Part shown: piece after piece, positions 49,601 to 61,428 of the stretch
How positions within the stretch are numbered: position 1 is the first letter of the stretch
How the letters are laid out: every line of letters starts with the position of its first letter
NCBI GenBank assembly: GCA_020137815.1
Contig: CM035352.1
Location: 1,714,529 to 1,778,528 of the forward strand
Length of the DNA stretch: 64,000 nt
DNA from: Hormiphora californensis
Lineage: Eukaryota > Ctenophora > Tentaculata > Cydippida > Pleurobrachiidae
Direction: 5' to 3'
Made by a program: the position numbers and the translations under genes
Notes under the pieces: model-generated
Seen by the model: the letters and a program-made list of their open reading frames with translations, nothing else
Databases searched by the model: none
Told to the model about the DNA's origin: nothing

Positions 49601-52600
49601 TTCGTTGTGAAATGACCGTATTATATTGGTATCAAAGACCCCTCACACTCTGGCAAGGGGTAACTTCGTAACCAACGTATTATAGTGTTCGGGTTCGGTC
49701 AGCGAGTCAAGTAATGTACTTACTTTTTATTTACTTTGATTGATTATTTTTCTTCAAACTACGACAAAAAAATGGTGACCCTCTGCCGTAGAAAATGATA
49801 TAGGTATAAGTCACAGTTGCAGGAGTTAAAATTTGCGGGAGGGCCGGATGCTCTTCACCAATTATTGTATTCATACACGTCCTCATATTCTCTCTGCCCA
49901 ACTCAGATCACATGTTTCAGGAGCTGGGCCCCGGTTTCAACACCCTCTCGATGTAGAATGGATGGGGGACGGAGTAGTGACAGTAGCTGATTCTTACAAC
50001 CACAAATTGAAATCAGTCAAGCAACGGTCTACATTCGATCTCTGCCAGGGTAGGTGATCGATCAAGTCCTAATTTTGCTAGAACAGTGCCCCCCTCCCGA
50101 ACAGAGCGCGAACATCTATGTTCTGGAGGAGCGTGCTACGTGCACGACCCCTGATTATATATGCATCTAAGTTGTTGAGTAGTGTCTGTGACTGTGTTGA
50201 CTGTGACCTATTGTCGAGTTACTCAGTTACGCAGTAACTGGTATCAGGAACAATCTAACAGTCACGATCTATTGACAATATGAGATCATGAAACTATTAA
50301 ACTTCTTCCCATTAAAAAAATCACTTCCTCCTCCTCGTTAAATTAAATTAATATGGCCTCCTCTTGGCTCTTAGTTAGTATTATATTGACAGCGTCGCGA
50401 CATGGTATGCAGATAACTGTGGAGACAGCTAAAATCCACCTCTCCCCCGCCAAATCGATTATCAGAATTTTGAATTGTCAAGCGAGGATAAGTGCATTTA
50501 ATATTATTATATCATGAATATTTACTGATGATTTATTTTTCGAAAAAGTAATTCATCAGTTAACAAATCATCCAATAAAACTTTGTATCACCACCAGATC
50601 TAAACGAGCCTGGAGGGATCAGCTATGACAAGTACACGGGGTCTTTGTACATTGCTGATACTAATTCTCATCGAGTTCTCCGTCGCCACGACTCAGACGG
50701 GAAGGTCGAGGTATTGGATCTGAAGAAAGGACGACCAATACTATCATGTCCGGGAAACCCCGTTACATTCTTGAATACCAAGGTACGATATATATTGCGA
50801 ACGAGATTTTTGAGGTTGCCACCAGGTAGATCCGGTAGAATCGATCGGTGGATCGGTTCATGCTCTGCAAAGGCTACAGATGGTTTGAACTTGAAAGCCT
50901 TTCACCATTCCAACGACTCAAGTTGAGTCGTTGGAATGGTGAAAGGCTTTCATGGCTAGATATAACTACGATCCATTAGATTAATGGATTAATGCACTAT
51001 ATATACTGCCGCTCGTTTGTTCTAGGGAAACATGTTGTTCCCTGCACCCCCTTATACTCAACAAGAAAGTTATTGTGAGATAATCTAGTGGGTGGTCTAC
51101 ACGTACAAATATACTTTGCAGGTGTATTGGTAATGTTTCACGGTATATTTGGAGTTTTATCCATCAACAACGACAGCATTTTTTGGCATTTAGCCTGGGC
51201 TCTCTAATCATATATGATACAGTCGGACCCCGATTTAGTGGCATCCTCGGGGGGGGGGGGGGGGGGGGGGGGGGGAATCCTGCCACTAAATCGGGGTTCC
51301 ACTAAATCGGGGTCAAATAATGTTAATTTCCTATATTGGGGGGGGGGGGAATCCTGCCACTAAATCGGGGGCCACTAAATCGGGGTCCGACTGTATATAA
51401 TGGGGGGGGGGGCCAAGGCCAAAAAAAGCCAAACCCGCCCTGAAATCCGGGTCTGATCTGGCTTTTTTTGGCTTTTTTTGATCTGGCTTTTTTTGGCTTT
51501 TTTGATCTGGCTTTTTTTTGGCTTTTTTTGATCTGGCCTTTTTTGATCTGGCTTTTTTTGGCTTTTTTTGGCTTTTTTTGATCTGGCTTTTTTTGATTTA
51601 GCAGTTTTGATCTGGCTTTTTTGGCTTTTTTTTGATCTGGCTTTTTTTGATCTGGCTTTTTTTGGCTTTTTTTGATCTGGCTTTTTTTGGCTTTTTTTGA
51701 TCTGGCTTTTTTTGGCTTTTTTTAATCTGGCTTTTTTTATATCAAACTTTTTTCGGTATAAATTTTTTCCTTAACGATATAAAATGGTAAAACTAGATCA
51801 AAGAAGCCATTTTAAAGTTTTTTTAATGTCAAACAGACCATATAATGTCAGAATTACATGCCAAAATGACCAAAAAAGTAGGGCCAAAAAAAGCCAAAAA
51901 AAGCCAGACCCGCCCTAAAATCCGGGATTGATCTGGCTTTTTTTGGCCTTGGCCCCCCCCCATAATATTTCGCGACATCCCACGTAAAATGTAAATACAA
52001 CACGTTTCTGAAAGGTTATTAAAAAATAAATATTTAGTTATAATCTCTATAGCAGGCCCATAAACTTTTCCTAACTAACAACACATCAATGAATTATGAA
52101 ACCTAAATAAACCCGTCTTTTTATTTCCCATTTCCCTTCATTAAAATCATTTCCTCTCTTGTTGATAGGAAGTGGACTCGATAAAACTGTTCATCCGAGC
52201 AAGAGATGGCAGGCAATTAAATCTAGAGGAGAGTGGTATTACTGTCAAGTGTTATCGGGGAATATCGACTGAAATTAGTGAACTCAATCTCTCTAGTGAG
52301 GTTTCGCTACAGTTTAGTAGAGTTGGTGAGGTTGATGGGTGTTCTGCAGTTGATCTTGACTTCAAGGTAAAGTACTCCTTCAGCTGCTTCTCAACAATTG
52401 ATAAAATAGCACCTTACTTTTAGATAGGATTTCCCCTTGTACATTGGGTAACGAAGCGTTCCCGTGATTACCCAGAAGTTTCGTTCTTGAATTTTCATAA
52501 CAAAAGATACGGGAACGTCCTCACATTTCCACCCCCCCCCCCATTACTTACCCCTACTCAACAACTCAATACCCCCCCCCCCCCCATTTTGATTTAGTTT

Positions 52601-52737
52601 TACCACTTACTCCCCTCTGTCAGGTTATATCATGCTCTGAGGAGGGTACGTGTCATGTAGATTGGAGACGACACAGAATAAACATCTCAGCAGACCATGT
52701 CCCAAATAATGGAGCTATTCATCTGACCTTACCTTAG
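43651..52737 (+). CDS. NHLRC2: NHL repeat-containing protein 2 (thioredoxin-like plus beta-propeller)
   Basis: Exons with matching phases: up to 43822, 43940-44111, 44824-44935, a VNTR-bearing exon about 45177-46068, 46197-46395, 46910-47062, 49106-49219, 49444-49599, 49921-50049, 50598-50782, 52169-52366 and 52624-52737. The thioredoxin-like domain shows Phe-Thr-Tyr-Cys-Cys-Ile-Asn-Cys (the Cys-Cys-x2-Cys motif of NHLRC2), His-Pro-Val-Val-Asn-Asp and Cys-Trp-Pro-Thr-Leu. NHL blades follow (Leu-Tyr-Ile-Ala-Asp, Val-Ala-Asp-Ser-Tyr-Asn-His-Lys, Tyr-Ile-Ala-Asp-Thr-Asn-Ser-His). The end is a beta-rich domain. The human protein is cytosolic and essential, linked to FINCA disease. Human-like residues before the first Met suggest one more upstream exon. 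The region between Trx and propeller is enlarged by the VNTR. Confidence 0.9.
44936..45010 (+). repeat. 19-bp minisatellite abutting an NHLRC2 donor site
   Basis: About three units of GAGCACCTCAGAAGGTATCT begin right after the donor CACAG/GTATCT at 44935/44936. Each unit contains CAGAAGGTATCT, a donor-like sequence. Confidence 0.75.
45403..45963 (+). repeat. NHLRC2: 51-bp in-frame VNTR, 11 copies, inside NHLRC2
   Basis: Unit (start) TGTAGCAGTAGTCCACCACC continues GTGGTGGGGAGGATGGGTCA then CATATCAGGTA. Eleven copies are almost identical; only the first junction differs (GTGTGTAGC for GTATGTAGC). The period is 17 codons, so three frames on the two strands stay open through the array. In the frame joining the flanks it encodes 17-residue Ser/Pro/Trp/Gly-rich repeats ([10 protein letters not shown]). 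Each unit holds CAG/GTATGT, a consensus donor, and a CCACCACCGTGGTGG palindrome. Confidence 0.95.
47487..48837. mobile_element. 1.35-kb TIR element in an NHLRC2 intron
   Basis: Begins TACCGTAAGTTGGGGTAACT and ends GTTACCCCAGATTACGGTA. The motif GGGGTAACTTTG recurs inside in both orientations (47693, 47711, 48400, 48421), and the halves are partly complementary. Termini contain TA, as in TA-target elements. No transposase frame is visible, so it is non-autonomous. Confidence 0.8.
51218..51395. mobile_element. Pogo-like MITE with G-run loop
   Basis: TACAGTCGGACCCCGATTTA at the left, TAAATCGGGGTCCGACTGTA at the right. The inside holds AATCCTGCCACTAAATCGGG twice and a run of more than 20 G. It lies in an NHLRC2 intron. 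Confidence 0.85.
51401..51963. mobile_element. TIR element with internal GGCTTTTTTTGATCT tandem array
   Basis: Left end G-run then GGCCAAGGCCAAAAAAAGCC and right end GGCTTTTTTTGGCCTTGGCC then a C-run are inverted, with a further inverted pair ACCCGCCCTGAAATCCGGG / CCCGCCCTAAAATCCGGG. Between them about 15 units of CTGGCTTTTTTTGGCTTTTTTTGAT variants fill 51460-51740. It inserted six bases after the pogo-like MITE. Confidence 0.8.
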
Positions 52738-53248
52738 CTGTCACCCGTTCATTTAGGACATCAATTGTAGGCGACCACTATGGCCATGGATGCCCATATA
52801 TGGTGTTTGTGTCACGTGATGCCCGTATATGGTGTATGTAGCGTACAAAAATCATATCAATCCGAGGAAAATGCCACTTTGTTACTATTCGTGTTGAATA
52901 CTTTTTACTGATTATTAACATCTTTTTTCTCTCCCTTTCTTTCAATTATATTAATTAGACATCTGTAAGAAATTGGTTTTATGAATTCTTTTTACCGTTT
53001 GAAGTTTTTTTCCGTTAAAATTGTTACACTTCTTTTTCCTGAGCCTGAAAACCCCGATCCAAACTAACCTAACTTTGTTCAGTTCGGGCTTCCTAGCTGT
53101 TTTAACCCCCCCCCTCCTATCCCCCAAAATATCTACACCCTAACCAATAGCAATTATTATCCTAGCTAATATCTAAAACCTAACCAATAGCCATTATATC
53201 CTAGCTAATATCTAAAACCTAACCAATAGCCATTATATCCTAGCTAAT

Positions 53249-54988
53249 ATGTGCAGTCGAGGGAGTGTGAACAAGGTCGAGTTTGTGAGGTCGCTCTACC
53301 GACATGGTGCAATCAAGTTTGGGGAGTACAAACTAAAAAGTGGAATCATGTCACCAGTCTACTTTGACCTTCGCTGCCTTGTCTCTCTCCCAGGTACTGT
53401 CACGTGATGCTCATATATGGTGTTGTGTGTGTCACGTGATGCCCATAAATGGTGATTCTGATGTTGTTTATTGAGGAAATTTTTGTGCTTTACAAACGTT
53501 ACAAAAAAGTTGTACGAACTCCGCCTCCCCTCTCCCTAGCATTTTGCTTTTAGTTTAATCGTCTCTGCGGTAATGTAAGGCCAGAAAGCGAAGACACAGT
53601 CGCGTCGATAAGCATGACATTGTGCCAGGTTGCACTTCAAATTGACTGCACCCCTCCGAAACTTCTCGTGCCCAACACTTTAACTCAACCTATCAATCTG
53701 TCGACAAATCATTAATGGTTAAATGATATTATATGTTGAAAGATAAGCTGTAGTTAACTCGCCCAACGGTGCAGATTGTGAAGTGAAGGGTTATGTGTTT
53801 ATGTCCCCACACCATCTCCTTCCCAGTCACGCATAACCTCCTGAACTTTAACATTATGTATATAATTTTTATATAATTTAACCAATCCACTCTCCCCATC
53901 AGCGCTTCTCCGAGATGCCTCGACCCTTCTCCATGCCGCTGCTCAGGGGATGGACTATGCGTGTATTTGTGGGGTCCCCTATACCGCCCTGCCAATTGCC
54001 ACGGTTATATCAGTAGAACATGATATACCAATGGTAATAAGGAGGAAGGAAATGAAGGATTATGGAACAAAGAAGATGGTTGAAGGTACGTTTTTAGGGG
54101 GTAACATGTAACATTTTGTAACATGGTTCCCATGGTTGAACTGAGTCACATTGCCATCGTTGTAAACGTGATAAGTACCCCGAAAATATGAAATATATGA
54201 TGTAAGCTTGTGCTGTTGCACCGCCCCCGCGCCCCCGGGCACTTTATAAAATAAAAAAATAATAGTATGAACAATACAAATGTAAGCCTTCTCATTCTTG
54301 GTTCTTTCCAGCAACAATTTGTACAAAGTTTTTATTCCCAGCACTGCTACAGGTGTCAGCTCGACTAATGATTTATTCCCCCATTGCAGGTATCTTTGAG
54401 ACAGGTGACAGGTGCTTGATAATAGAGGATGTTATTACTACCGGGGGTAGCATTCTGGAAACTGTAGATGTCCTTCAAAAAGCAGGTATTATAACGGGGC
54501 ATTACATAATGGTCTAGATCGATAATCAAAGAGGGTAAGGTTGACCGATTTGACACATTCCTATTTAACTATACTATTATATAACTAACCGTGGGCAATG
54601 GGCATAATCTCCATTATAATGCTGTCAAGTGTCAAATCATCGCAGTATATCATACTGATACAATGTCTCTCGCACCCCGATTTACCGGGCAAAATGGCTT
54701 CCACCGAGGATCCCGGTAAATCGGGGATCCGACTGTTACACCAGATATAAGAATATTGATTGCCTATTCCCCTCTCAGGTTTGACCTCCTGTGATGGTGT
54801 AGTAGTTGCTTGACAGACAGCAGGGAGGCCAGATAAACCTCACCAACAACTCCTTCAATATCCGGAGCGTGTTCAACATTACCGAGATATTGGATCTCCT
54901 GTTGACTGCCGGGGATATTACCCAGGATACGGTGGACAAGACCATCGCATTTGTGAACGAGAACCAGCTGTTCAAACAGGGATCCTAG
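53249..54988 (+). CDS. Orotate phosphoribosyltransferase (OPRT-only UMPS relative), one frameshift
   Basis: Exons: 53249-53393, 53903-54085, 54390-54485 and 54779-54988, all with phase-1 junctions. Features: Phe-Gly-Glu-Tyr-Lys-Leu-Lys-Ser-Gly, Cys-Gly-Val-Pro-Tyr-Thr-Ala-Leu-Pro, [11 protein letters not shown] (catalytic loop) and the PRPP loop [11 protein letters not shown]. This matches the N-terminal half of animal UMP synthase, which makes OMP from orotate and PRPP. In the last exon, Val-Val-Val-Ala is followed by a stop, while Asp-Arg-Gln-Gln-Gly-Gly continues one base away (about 54808). The restored segment ends at TAG 54986-54988 with no OMP decarboxylase domain after it, although UMPS is normally bifunctional in animals. 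It could be a retained partial duplicate, a pseudogene, or a monofunctional gene with one sequencing error. Confidence 0.85.
54657..54738. mobile_element. Pogo-like MITE, diverged
   Basis: ACCCCGATTTACCGGGCAAA ... CCCGGTAAATCGGGGATCCG, then ACTGTTACA, is the inverted structure seen at 30453. It sits in the last OPRT intron, 40 bp before the acceptor. Confidence 0.75.
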
Positions 54989-55332
54989 ACAATGATCTAA
55001 TCGGGGACATTTTTCTGTGAGAATTATAGAGGCTTTTTTAGAGGAAAAATGTAATATCTGAGTTCGGGATGTGTGAACGTGAAAACGTGTCTTTTTTTAC
55101 GGGTACGACCACTTTTTATCATTTTTATGCCCGGGGGGGTCGTCATGTTAATGTTAATGTTTCATGAAAATTTTTAAAATGTTAACATTAACATTATTAA
55201 CATTATTAACATTATTAACAAAAAAAAGAAGCTTTTTTAAGTCTTTTTGAAGCTTTTAATCCCGCTTTAATAGATCATTTGCGTTATTTTTGACAATATT
55301 ATACGTACTACCCATCCAATCAAAACTGATAT

Positions 55333-55440
55333 ACAGTCGAACCCCGATTTAATGGCCCCCGATTTAGTGGCAGGATTTTTTCCCCAAAAATTTTTTTGAA
55401 TTTTTTTTGAGAATTTTTTTTGAATTTTTTGACCCGCCAC
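55333..55440. mobile_element. Left fragment of a pogo-like MITE, interrupted
   Basis: TACAGTCGAACCCCGATTTA then GATTTAGTGGCAGGATTTTT matches the left half of the 59519 copy. It stops at CCACTA exactly where the foldback element begins; no right half appears after the foldback. Confidence 0.7.
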
Positions 55441-57253
55441 TAGTGCGGTAATATGACGAAAATTTTTCGGCATAATCGTTCTAAAGCTAATTCCACTTCT
55501 ATGGTACTCTATAGGGTCCCTAGAATCAACCCCTGAAGTTGTCGCAAGATCGGCGATGAAGAACTTGCCTTAATTTCACGGGTGCCATCTTGTAGGAAAT
55601 AGCCAAGTTGTGGGGGGTCCACGTCGGACTATCTCCAACCGTTTAGCCGTTATTTGGTTTGCTCAAAATCGGGCTTTTTACCGTTTTTTGCTCATTTTGA
55701 GCACCTTTAAAGTGAGAGAGAACAGCCCCGATTTTGATGAAACTTGGTCAGAATAGTGTTTGGTGTCTAATTAGAAGTCAAAAAAATTTTTAGTGCTCAA
55801 ATCCTAAATTTAGGATTTTTAGGTTTTTTAGGTTTTTCGGCTTTTATGGGTTTCAGGAACGTTCTAGAACAAAATGAATAAAACCATCTTTCTCGGCATT
55901 AAATTCTGCATCGATTATAGTGGTTGTAAACCTTTCTATGACGTAAGGTTCAGAAGTTATCGCGAAAAAGCCCAAACGGGTACATGTGTTAGGGGCGGGT
56001 TCATGTTTTAGGCTAACCGGCGAACCTCTAGTCAGAACACCATGTTATAGGGTGTCAATCGACGCGTATTGATAAGGAGATCATATTAGTGAAAATTATT
56101 TTGATCTGCAATGTCTTTGTAACGAATGAAACCTAAAAAACCTCACCACATGTTTTAACCAAACGGGTATGCTTCATTCAGTAAGGTTTTTTAGGTTTCA
56201 TTCGTTACACAGACATCGCAGATCAAAATAATTTTCACTAAAATGATCTCCTTATCAATACGCGTCGATTGACACCCTATAACATGCTGTTCTGACAAGA
56301 GGTTCGCCGGTTAGCCTAAAACATGAACCCGCCCCTAACACATGTACCCGTTTGGGCTTTTTCGCGATAACTTCTGAACCTTACGTCATAGAAAGGTTTA
56401 CAACCACTATAATCGATGCAGAATTTAATGCCGAGAAAGATGGTTTTATTCATTTTGTTCTAGAACGTTCCTGAAACCCATAAAAGCCGAAAAACCTTAA
56501 AAACCTAAAAATCCTAAATTTAGGATTTGAGCACTAAAAATTTTTTTGACTTCTAATTAGACACCAAACACTATTCTGACCAAGATTCATCAAAATCGGG
56601 GCTGTTCTCTCTCACTTTAAAGCCAAATAACGGCTAAACGGTTGGAGATAGAGCTTAAAAGTCCGACGTCGACCCCCCATAACTTGGCCATTGTCTACAA
56701 GATGGCACCAGTGAAATGTCTCTAAACCATTCCTAAGTGGCTACAGCCATATAATGGCCGAAAACGGCTATGTGCAGATCTAATTATCCAATTAACTAAT
56801 TAACCAAATGAGATAGAGACTTAATTCCAGCACCTACCCCCACTAATGCGAGGACGCTGACCATTTTAGTGCCCTCGGTTTTGTCTCTACTCCTTTCCTA
56901 ACATAGCTATAGCCATATGGCCAAAAACGGCTATGCGCAGAGCTGATTATCCAATTATCTGATTAACCAGATGAGATAGAGACTTGATTCCAGCACCTAC
57001 CCCCACTAATGCGAGGACGCTGATCACTTTAGTGCCCTCGGTTTTGTCTCTACTCCTATTTTAAGGGTATTTATGGTTTTGGCTTCAGGCTGAAAGCACA
57101 TTGTAACCAATCAGGCCCAATTAATGCAATTTCTTTATCGCCGATCTTGCGACAACTTCAGGGGTTGTTTCTAGGGACCCTATAGAGTATCCTAGAAGTG
57201 GAATTAGCTTTAGAACGATTATGCCGAAAAATTTTCGTCATATTACCGCACTA
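55441..57253. mobile_element. Large foldback element, about 700-bp arms
   Basis: Ends TAGTGCGGTAATATGACGAA and TTCGTCATATTACCGCACTA are inverted. The complementarity continues inward (GGGTGTCAATCGACGCGTATT / AATACGCGTCGATTGACACCC) to a tight centre near 56160-56180. The right arm has an extra stretch at about 56740-57065 that contains a roughly 180-bp direct repeat (CCCACTAATGCGAGGACGCT twice). TA flanks suggest a TA target. No open frame of note. Confidence 0.85.
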
Positions 57254-57681
57254 TTTATACATTAAACTGGTGTTCTTTACTCGTATACCCCTCCTTTGTT
57301 ATAATGACCCTTTTCTTACCTCAAAACCTTTGATGAAATCCAAACAATTATCCTAGCTATGAAATATCTGCCATGGGAGATAGTGAGTTTATGATAGAAA
57401 CACCTAAACACACCTAAAAACACATAAAACAGCTATAAACCGACTAAAAACATCTAAAACGCGATTTTTGTTAATTTTGTTAATTTTGTTAATTTTGTTA
57501 ATGTTTCACCAAGGGTCGTTTGTTAATTAACAAAACATTAACAAAATTAACATGACGACCCCCCCTTATGCCCTGTCATAGTATCACATTTAACTTATTA
57601 CAACTCTGTTATTCTGTTGTTTATCGAATTGTTTGGGAAGGGGTTAATCTTTCATCTCAAAATATATGCTTTCCCCAACGC

Positions 57682-57684
<3 letters not shown>

Positions 57685-57759
<75 letters not shown>

Positions 57760-57788
57760 GAGAGAAAGAGAGAAAGAGAGAAAGAGAT
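57685..57788. repeat. GA microsatellite
   Basis: Pure GA run, then four AAAGAGAG variants. The Arg-Glu-rich open frame across it is an artefact. Confidence 0.95.
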
Positions 57789-59518
57789 AATAGGAGGAGG
57801 CCGCGGGATTCTTGGACGCAAATCAAACTAGAGGCAGTCATTTAATAGTGTATTTCTCTGTTCATCAAATCTATTCTCCAGTCTGGACTAGAATTGCATT
57901 TGAACAGCCTTGTGCTTTTCTAAATTAAACCTTCTTGGCTATCGTCCTGTTATAGGGGCCTCCTCTAATATCTAAAACATGCTTGTCCCTGATTCCCAAT
58001 CATGCGTGTCTGCTGTCTGGCAGCGCCAGATCCCCGTTTGATTCCTCAGTTTCCAGTGAGCCGATCTGATCAGAGTCAGATCGGGTTGGCTCCGCCAGAC
58101 AGCTCGTGTCTGACCAGTGTGGCGGCGCCGAACCGATCTGAGCTGAGAGCACTGTCTGAGAATAAGGACGGGGTCTGGCGACAGAAAAACACCATCTGCT
58201 TGACAACTGTGTGTAAGAGTGCGCGTGATTGCGCGATCTCCTCCACCAGACGGAAATCGCGCGTTACGCAAAACACCGCCGTGTGTAATGAGTTGTTTGT
58301 GACATACAGTGTGCCACTGACATGCAGCTGTGAGATGCACGTGAAATTGTAACGGCTCATGTGAATGAGCCTGCAGAGTATGTAATAATGATCCACATAA
58401 ACATAAGAAAGGGTTGAGTGGTCTGGGAAAATCGTACCAAACCGTTCCTGCAAAAGCGGGGAGACGGAGAGCAATTAGTGATCGGGTCCGGTTAACCTGT
58501 TACCCGACTTGAACTTCCTTTTTTGCCAAAATCACGTCTGTACTCCTCACAATTCATTGACGTAAGAGTGTGAGTACTTGATTTTCTGTTTTTAATCTCT
58601 AAGAGAACGCTGGGACACTGACACCCCAACGAAAATTGCTTTGGGTGGAATGAAATTAAAAATCGACCAGCCTTTCTCAAAATTCACACCATCTACTGAT
58701 TTCATCTAATCCATCATCTTCTATTTAGGGAGGTATTGTCCTAACCAATCAATCATATATTCCACGATCCACACCTTTCTCTAAAATGATGTCCTCCTGC
58801 AGTTCCCACCCCTTATTACTCAACAAGTGCACCTTATTAAAATGGTCAGTTACCAACACCTCCCCTCCTTCTCCCTCCCCTTCTCCCCCCCCCTTCTCCC
58901 TTATTACATGGTGCAGCCAATCCCCGATATTGGAGCTGCCCGTTACACATGATATCATCTCACGGCGCTTGTTATTTGATTGCTTCAACATTCATCTGGG
59001 GAAGGACCGAGTTGTTTGTTCATTGGTGCTTCACCTCACCCTTCAATTTAATTGGACCACTCTTCACTATCATATCAGCAGAATACTTATTCTGTTTAGA
59101 ACAGGTAGCCACTAGCCATCATGGTAGTGGCCCCCTTTAGAGAGATACAAATAACAAACCTAGGATGCAATACTCGGGATGTCAGAGACGGTTCCTTCAT
59201 TTTAAGGGTACACCTCGGCGAAATTTTTGTCGAGTGCCCGCTTAGCTTTCCATATGGGGTTGTAGGGCATGCCAAGCCGACCTCAAATATGCAATTTTAG
59301 CGCTGAACTCGAATTCATATTCAGCAGGAGTTCTGTTGATATGCCAACCTTTAAACTTTAAGGAAAACTTGAAGCCAGCTCCAATAATTGATGCGGTTTT
59401 TCCAATGAATTATTCATTATCATTGCAATGAATAATTCATTGTTGATATTATATTGATGCAACTTTCAAATTCTCTCAGACTTGAGCTTCCTTAGAATCT
59501 TAGTATAGTGACAGCAAA
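57789..59518. other. Intergenic region without supported gene
   Basis: Overlapping open frames on both strands at 57972-58474 show no recognisable domain, signal peptide or splice context. A C-rich tract lies at 58860-58905. An imperfect ATTATTCATT palindrome lies near 59400-59440. Confidence 0.4.
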
Positions 59519-60350
59519 TACAGTCGGACCCCGATTTAGTGGCATCCTCGGGGGAAAAAAATCCTGCCACTAAATCGGGGTGCCACTAAATCGGGGTGAG
59601 CCATATTTGACCCATAAAAACATATTTCATGCCCAAAATGCTATACTAAGACTAAAGACACCTCTAACTGTTATATGCAATGTTCATGTATTGATGACAT
59701 GATAATTTCTGATTAGAAATAGAAAACTATAAAATAACTTTTTCAAAAAAATTGTGAAAAATTTTCCAAGTTATACCAGCCCGTCCGATTTGTGTTTCGA
59801 ATCGGTGCAGCTTCCTGGATGTCCTGTCTAATTAGCGGGTTCGAAACGAACCGATACGTGACACCATGCCGAATCGGGGCACCCTAAGCGGGTGAGGAAG
59901 TATCAAAATAACTTTTTCTCTCAAAATTTATGGGGAGCACCGATCAAAGCATTGACAATCGTACTGTAAAATTTATATATATACTGTAAAAGGTATACCA
60001 GCCACGTCTGAATCGTGTTTCAAATCGGTGCATCTTATCGCATGTCCTGCTGCTAATTAGACGGTTCGGAACGTCATCCCCACCGAATCGAAATTTTGAC
60101 GCTTGGTGAACTTATGATTCAATGGCCCCATGGGGATCACGTATCGGTTCGTTCCGAACCGTCTAATTAGCAGCAGGACATGCGATAAGATTCACTGATT
60201 CGAAACACGATTCGGACGTGACTGGTAGTCCTATGAAAATTTTCAAAAAATTTTCTAAAAAAATTCAAAAAAATTTTTGGGGGAAAAAAATCTTGCCACT
60301 AAATCGGGGTGCCACTAAATCGGGGGCCACTAAATCGGGGTCCGACTGTA
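59519..60350. mobile_element. Long pogo-like element (832 bp) with an internal foldback
   Basis: Begins TACAGTCGGACCCCGATTTA and ends TAAATCGGGGTCCGACTGTA. The repeated CCTGCCACTAAATCGGGGTG occurs near both ends. The core 59999-60230 is itself an inverted repeat (GACGGTTCGGAAC / GTTCCGAACCGTC; CGCATGTCCTGCTGCTAATTA / its inverse). A related diverged half lies at 59770-59880. No transposase is seen. Confidence 0.8.
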
Positions 60351-61428
60351 TTGAATTATCTATTGAATTGAGTTCTCAATTGTTGAGTTACTCAACAAAT
60401 TATCTATCAATGAATAGTTGCTGTCACTCCAACCAATTATGCTACTTAAAGTGAGAGGTGCACGAAAATAAAAGTTTAGAATAATGTCTAAATAAATTGT
60501 GTGTAACATTCCTTGGTGTTCAATTAAAAGTTTGGTGAAAAGATGACGTCTCAATGTTGTGCGTGAAATTCAGAGTTCACTAGGAACGTGCATGCACGTA
60601 CAAGCTTCAAACACAAGTTAGAAGCATGGGACCTTCACTAAAGTGTTCCTTGGATCAAAACAAGTTGGTGAAGGTCCTGCATGCTTCTAGCCTGTATTTC
60701 TTTTATAAAAGATTTAACGTAAACCTACCACCTAACGTAGGTTTATAATCAGTTTCTTCATCACGAGTAGTATGGTTTAACATTTAAGTAAGCATTGCTT
60801 ACTGCCTGACAACTGACAACTAATTATGCTCTCCACGCAGGATCCTCGTTTCTGTGCAAACTATAACGCGTGTTTATGCCCCCACCGTTTCGCTAACTGT
60901 GATGTCTAGTGAAATTCTCCCTCCCCCACTCTCAGTTCTCTAACTGTGCTGCATCCTCCACTCTCTCTCAGTTCTCTAACTTTGCTGCATCCCCAACTCT
61001 CTCTGCAGTTCTCTAACTATTAGATAGATCACTCGCCAACTCAATAACTCATACTATAATTAGTCAGGGCTTCTGTGTGTTCGAACCTCACCATATCTGA
61101 TATCTTTATATCTTGTACCTTCAGACTTTATTTCTTTATAATATCTTGTATATATATTTTAGAGTCTTCATTGTTATCAGCCTGCTTGATTATAAACTGC
61201 TTGAAGCCCTGCTGACAAATCCGGTGTAGATAACTAAATGATTTCAGCTTGTACCTACATATACTCAGTGCACCTTGTATGGTAGCGGTACCTCGTTACC
61301 TTTTTACTTTACTTTTTTATGTGTTTATCTATTGTACCTAAATATCAAACTAGCTGGTAGTATAAATCCCCTTGAATTGAGCTGTAATACTAAGTTAAGC
61401 CCAATAATTCCTCCCTCTCCGCAGGAAC
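60351..61428. other. Region upstream of the seven-helix gene
   Basis: A split inverted repeat around 60585-60705 (ACAAGTTAGAAGCATG / CATGCTTCTAGCCTGT). Three direct repeats of CAGTTCTCTAACT lie near 60933-61015. The acceptor CTCCGCAG at 61418-61425 precedes the next ATG, so a 5' non-coding or short coding exon probably lies here. Confidence 0.5.

Larger units (their letters stand above)
55131..57566. mobile_element. Outer element of a nested insertion stack
   Basis: GGGGGGGTCGTCATGTTAAT at 55134 is inverted as ATTAACATGACGACCCCCCC at 57548. Next to each end lie short GTTAAT/ATTAAC repeats (55145-55220, 57470-57545). Inside sit a half pogo-like element (from 55333) and the large foldback. Confidence 0.7.

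Noticed and set aside
57972-58474. Three overlapping 120-130 codon frames on both strands
   Set aside because: No recognisable domain, splice context or compositional signal; mutual overlap suggests chance.
54989-61428. Searched for the OMP decarboxylase half of UMPS
   Set aside because: No frame with the Lys-x-Ala-Asp-Ile-Gly-type active-site motif was seen; only repeats and unsupported frames.
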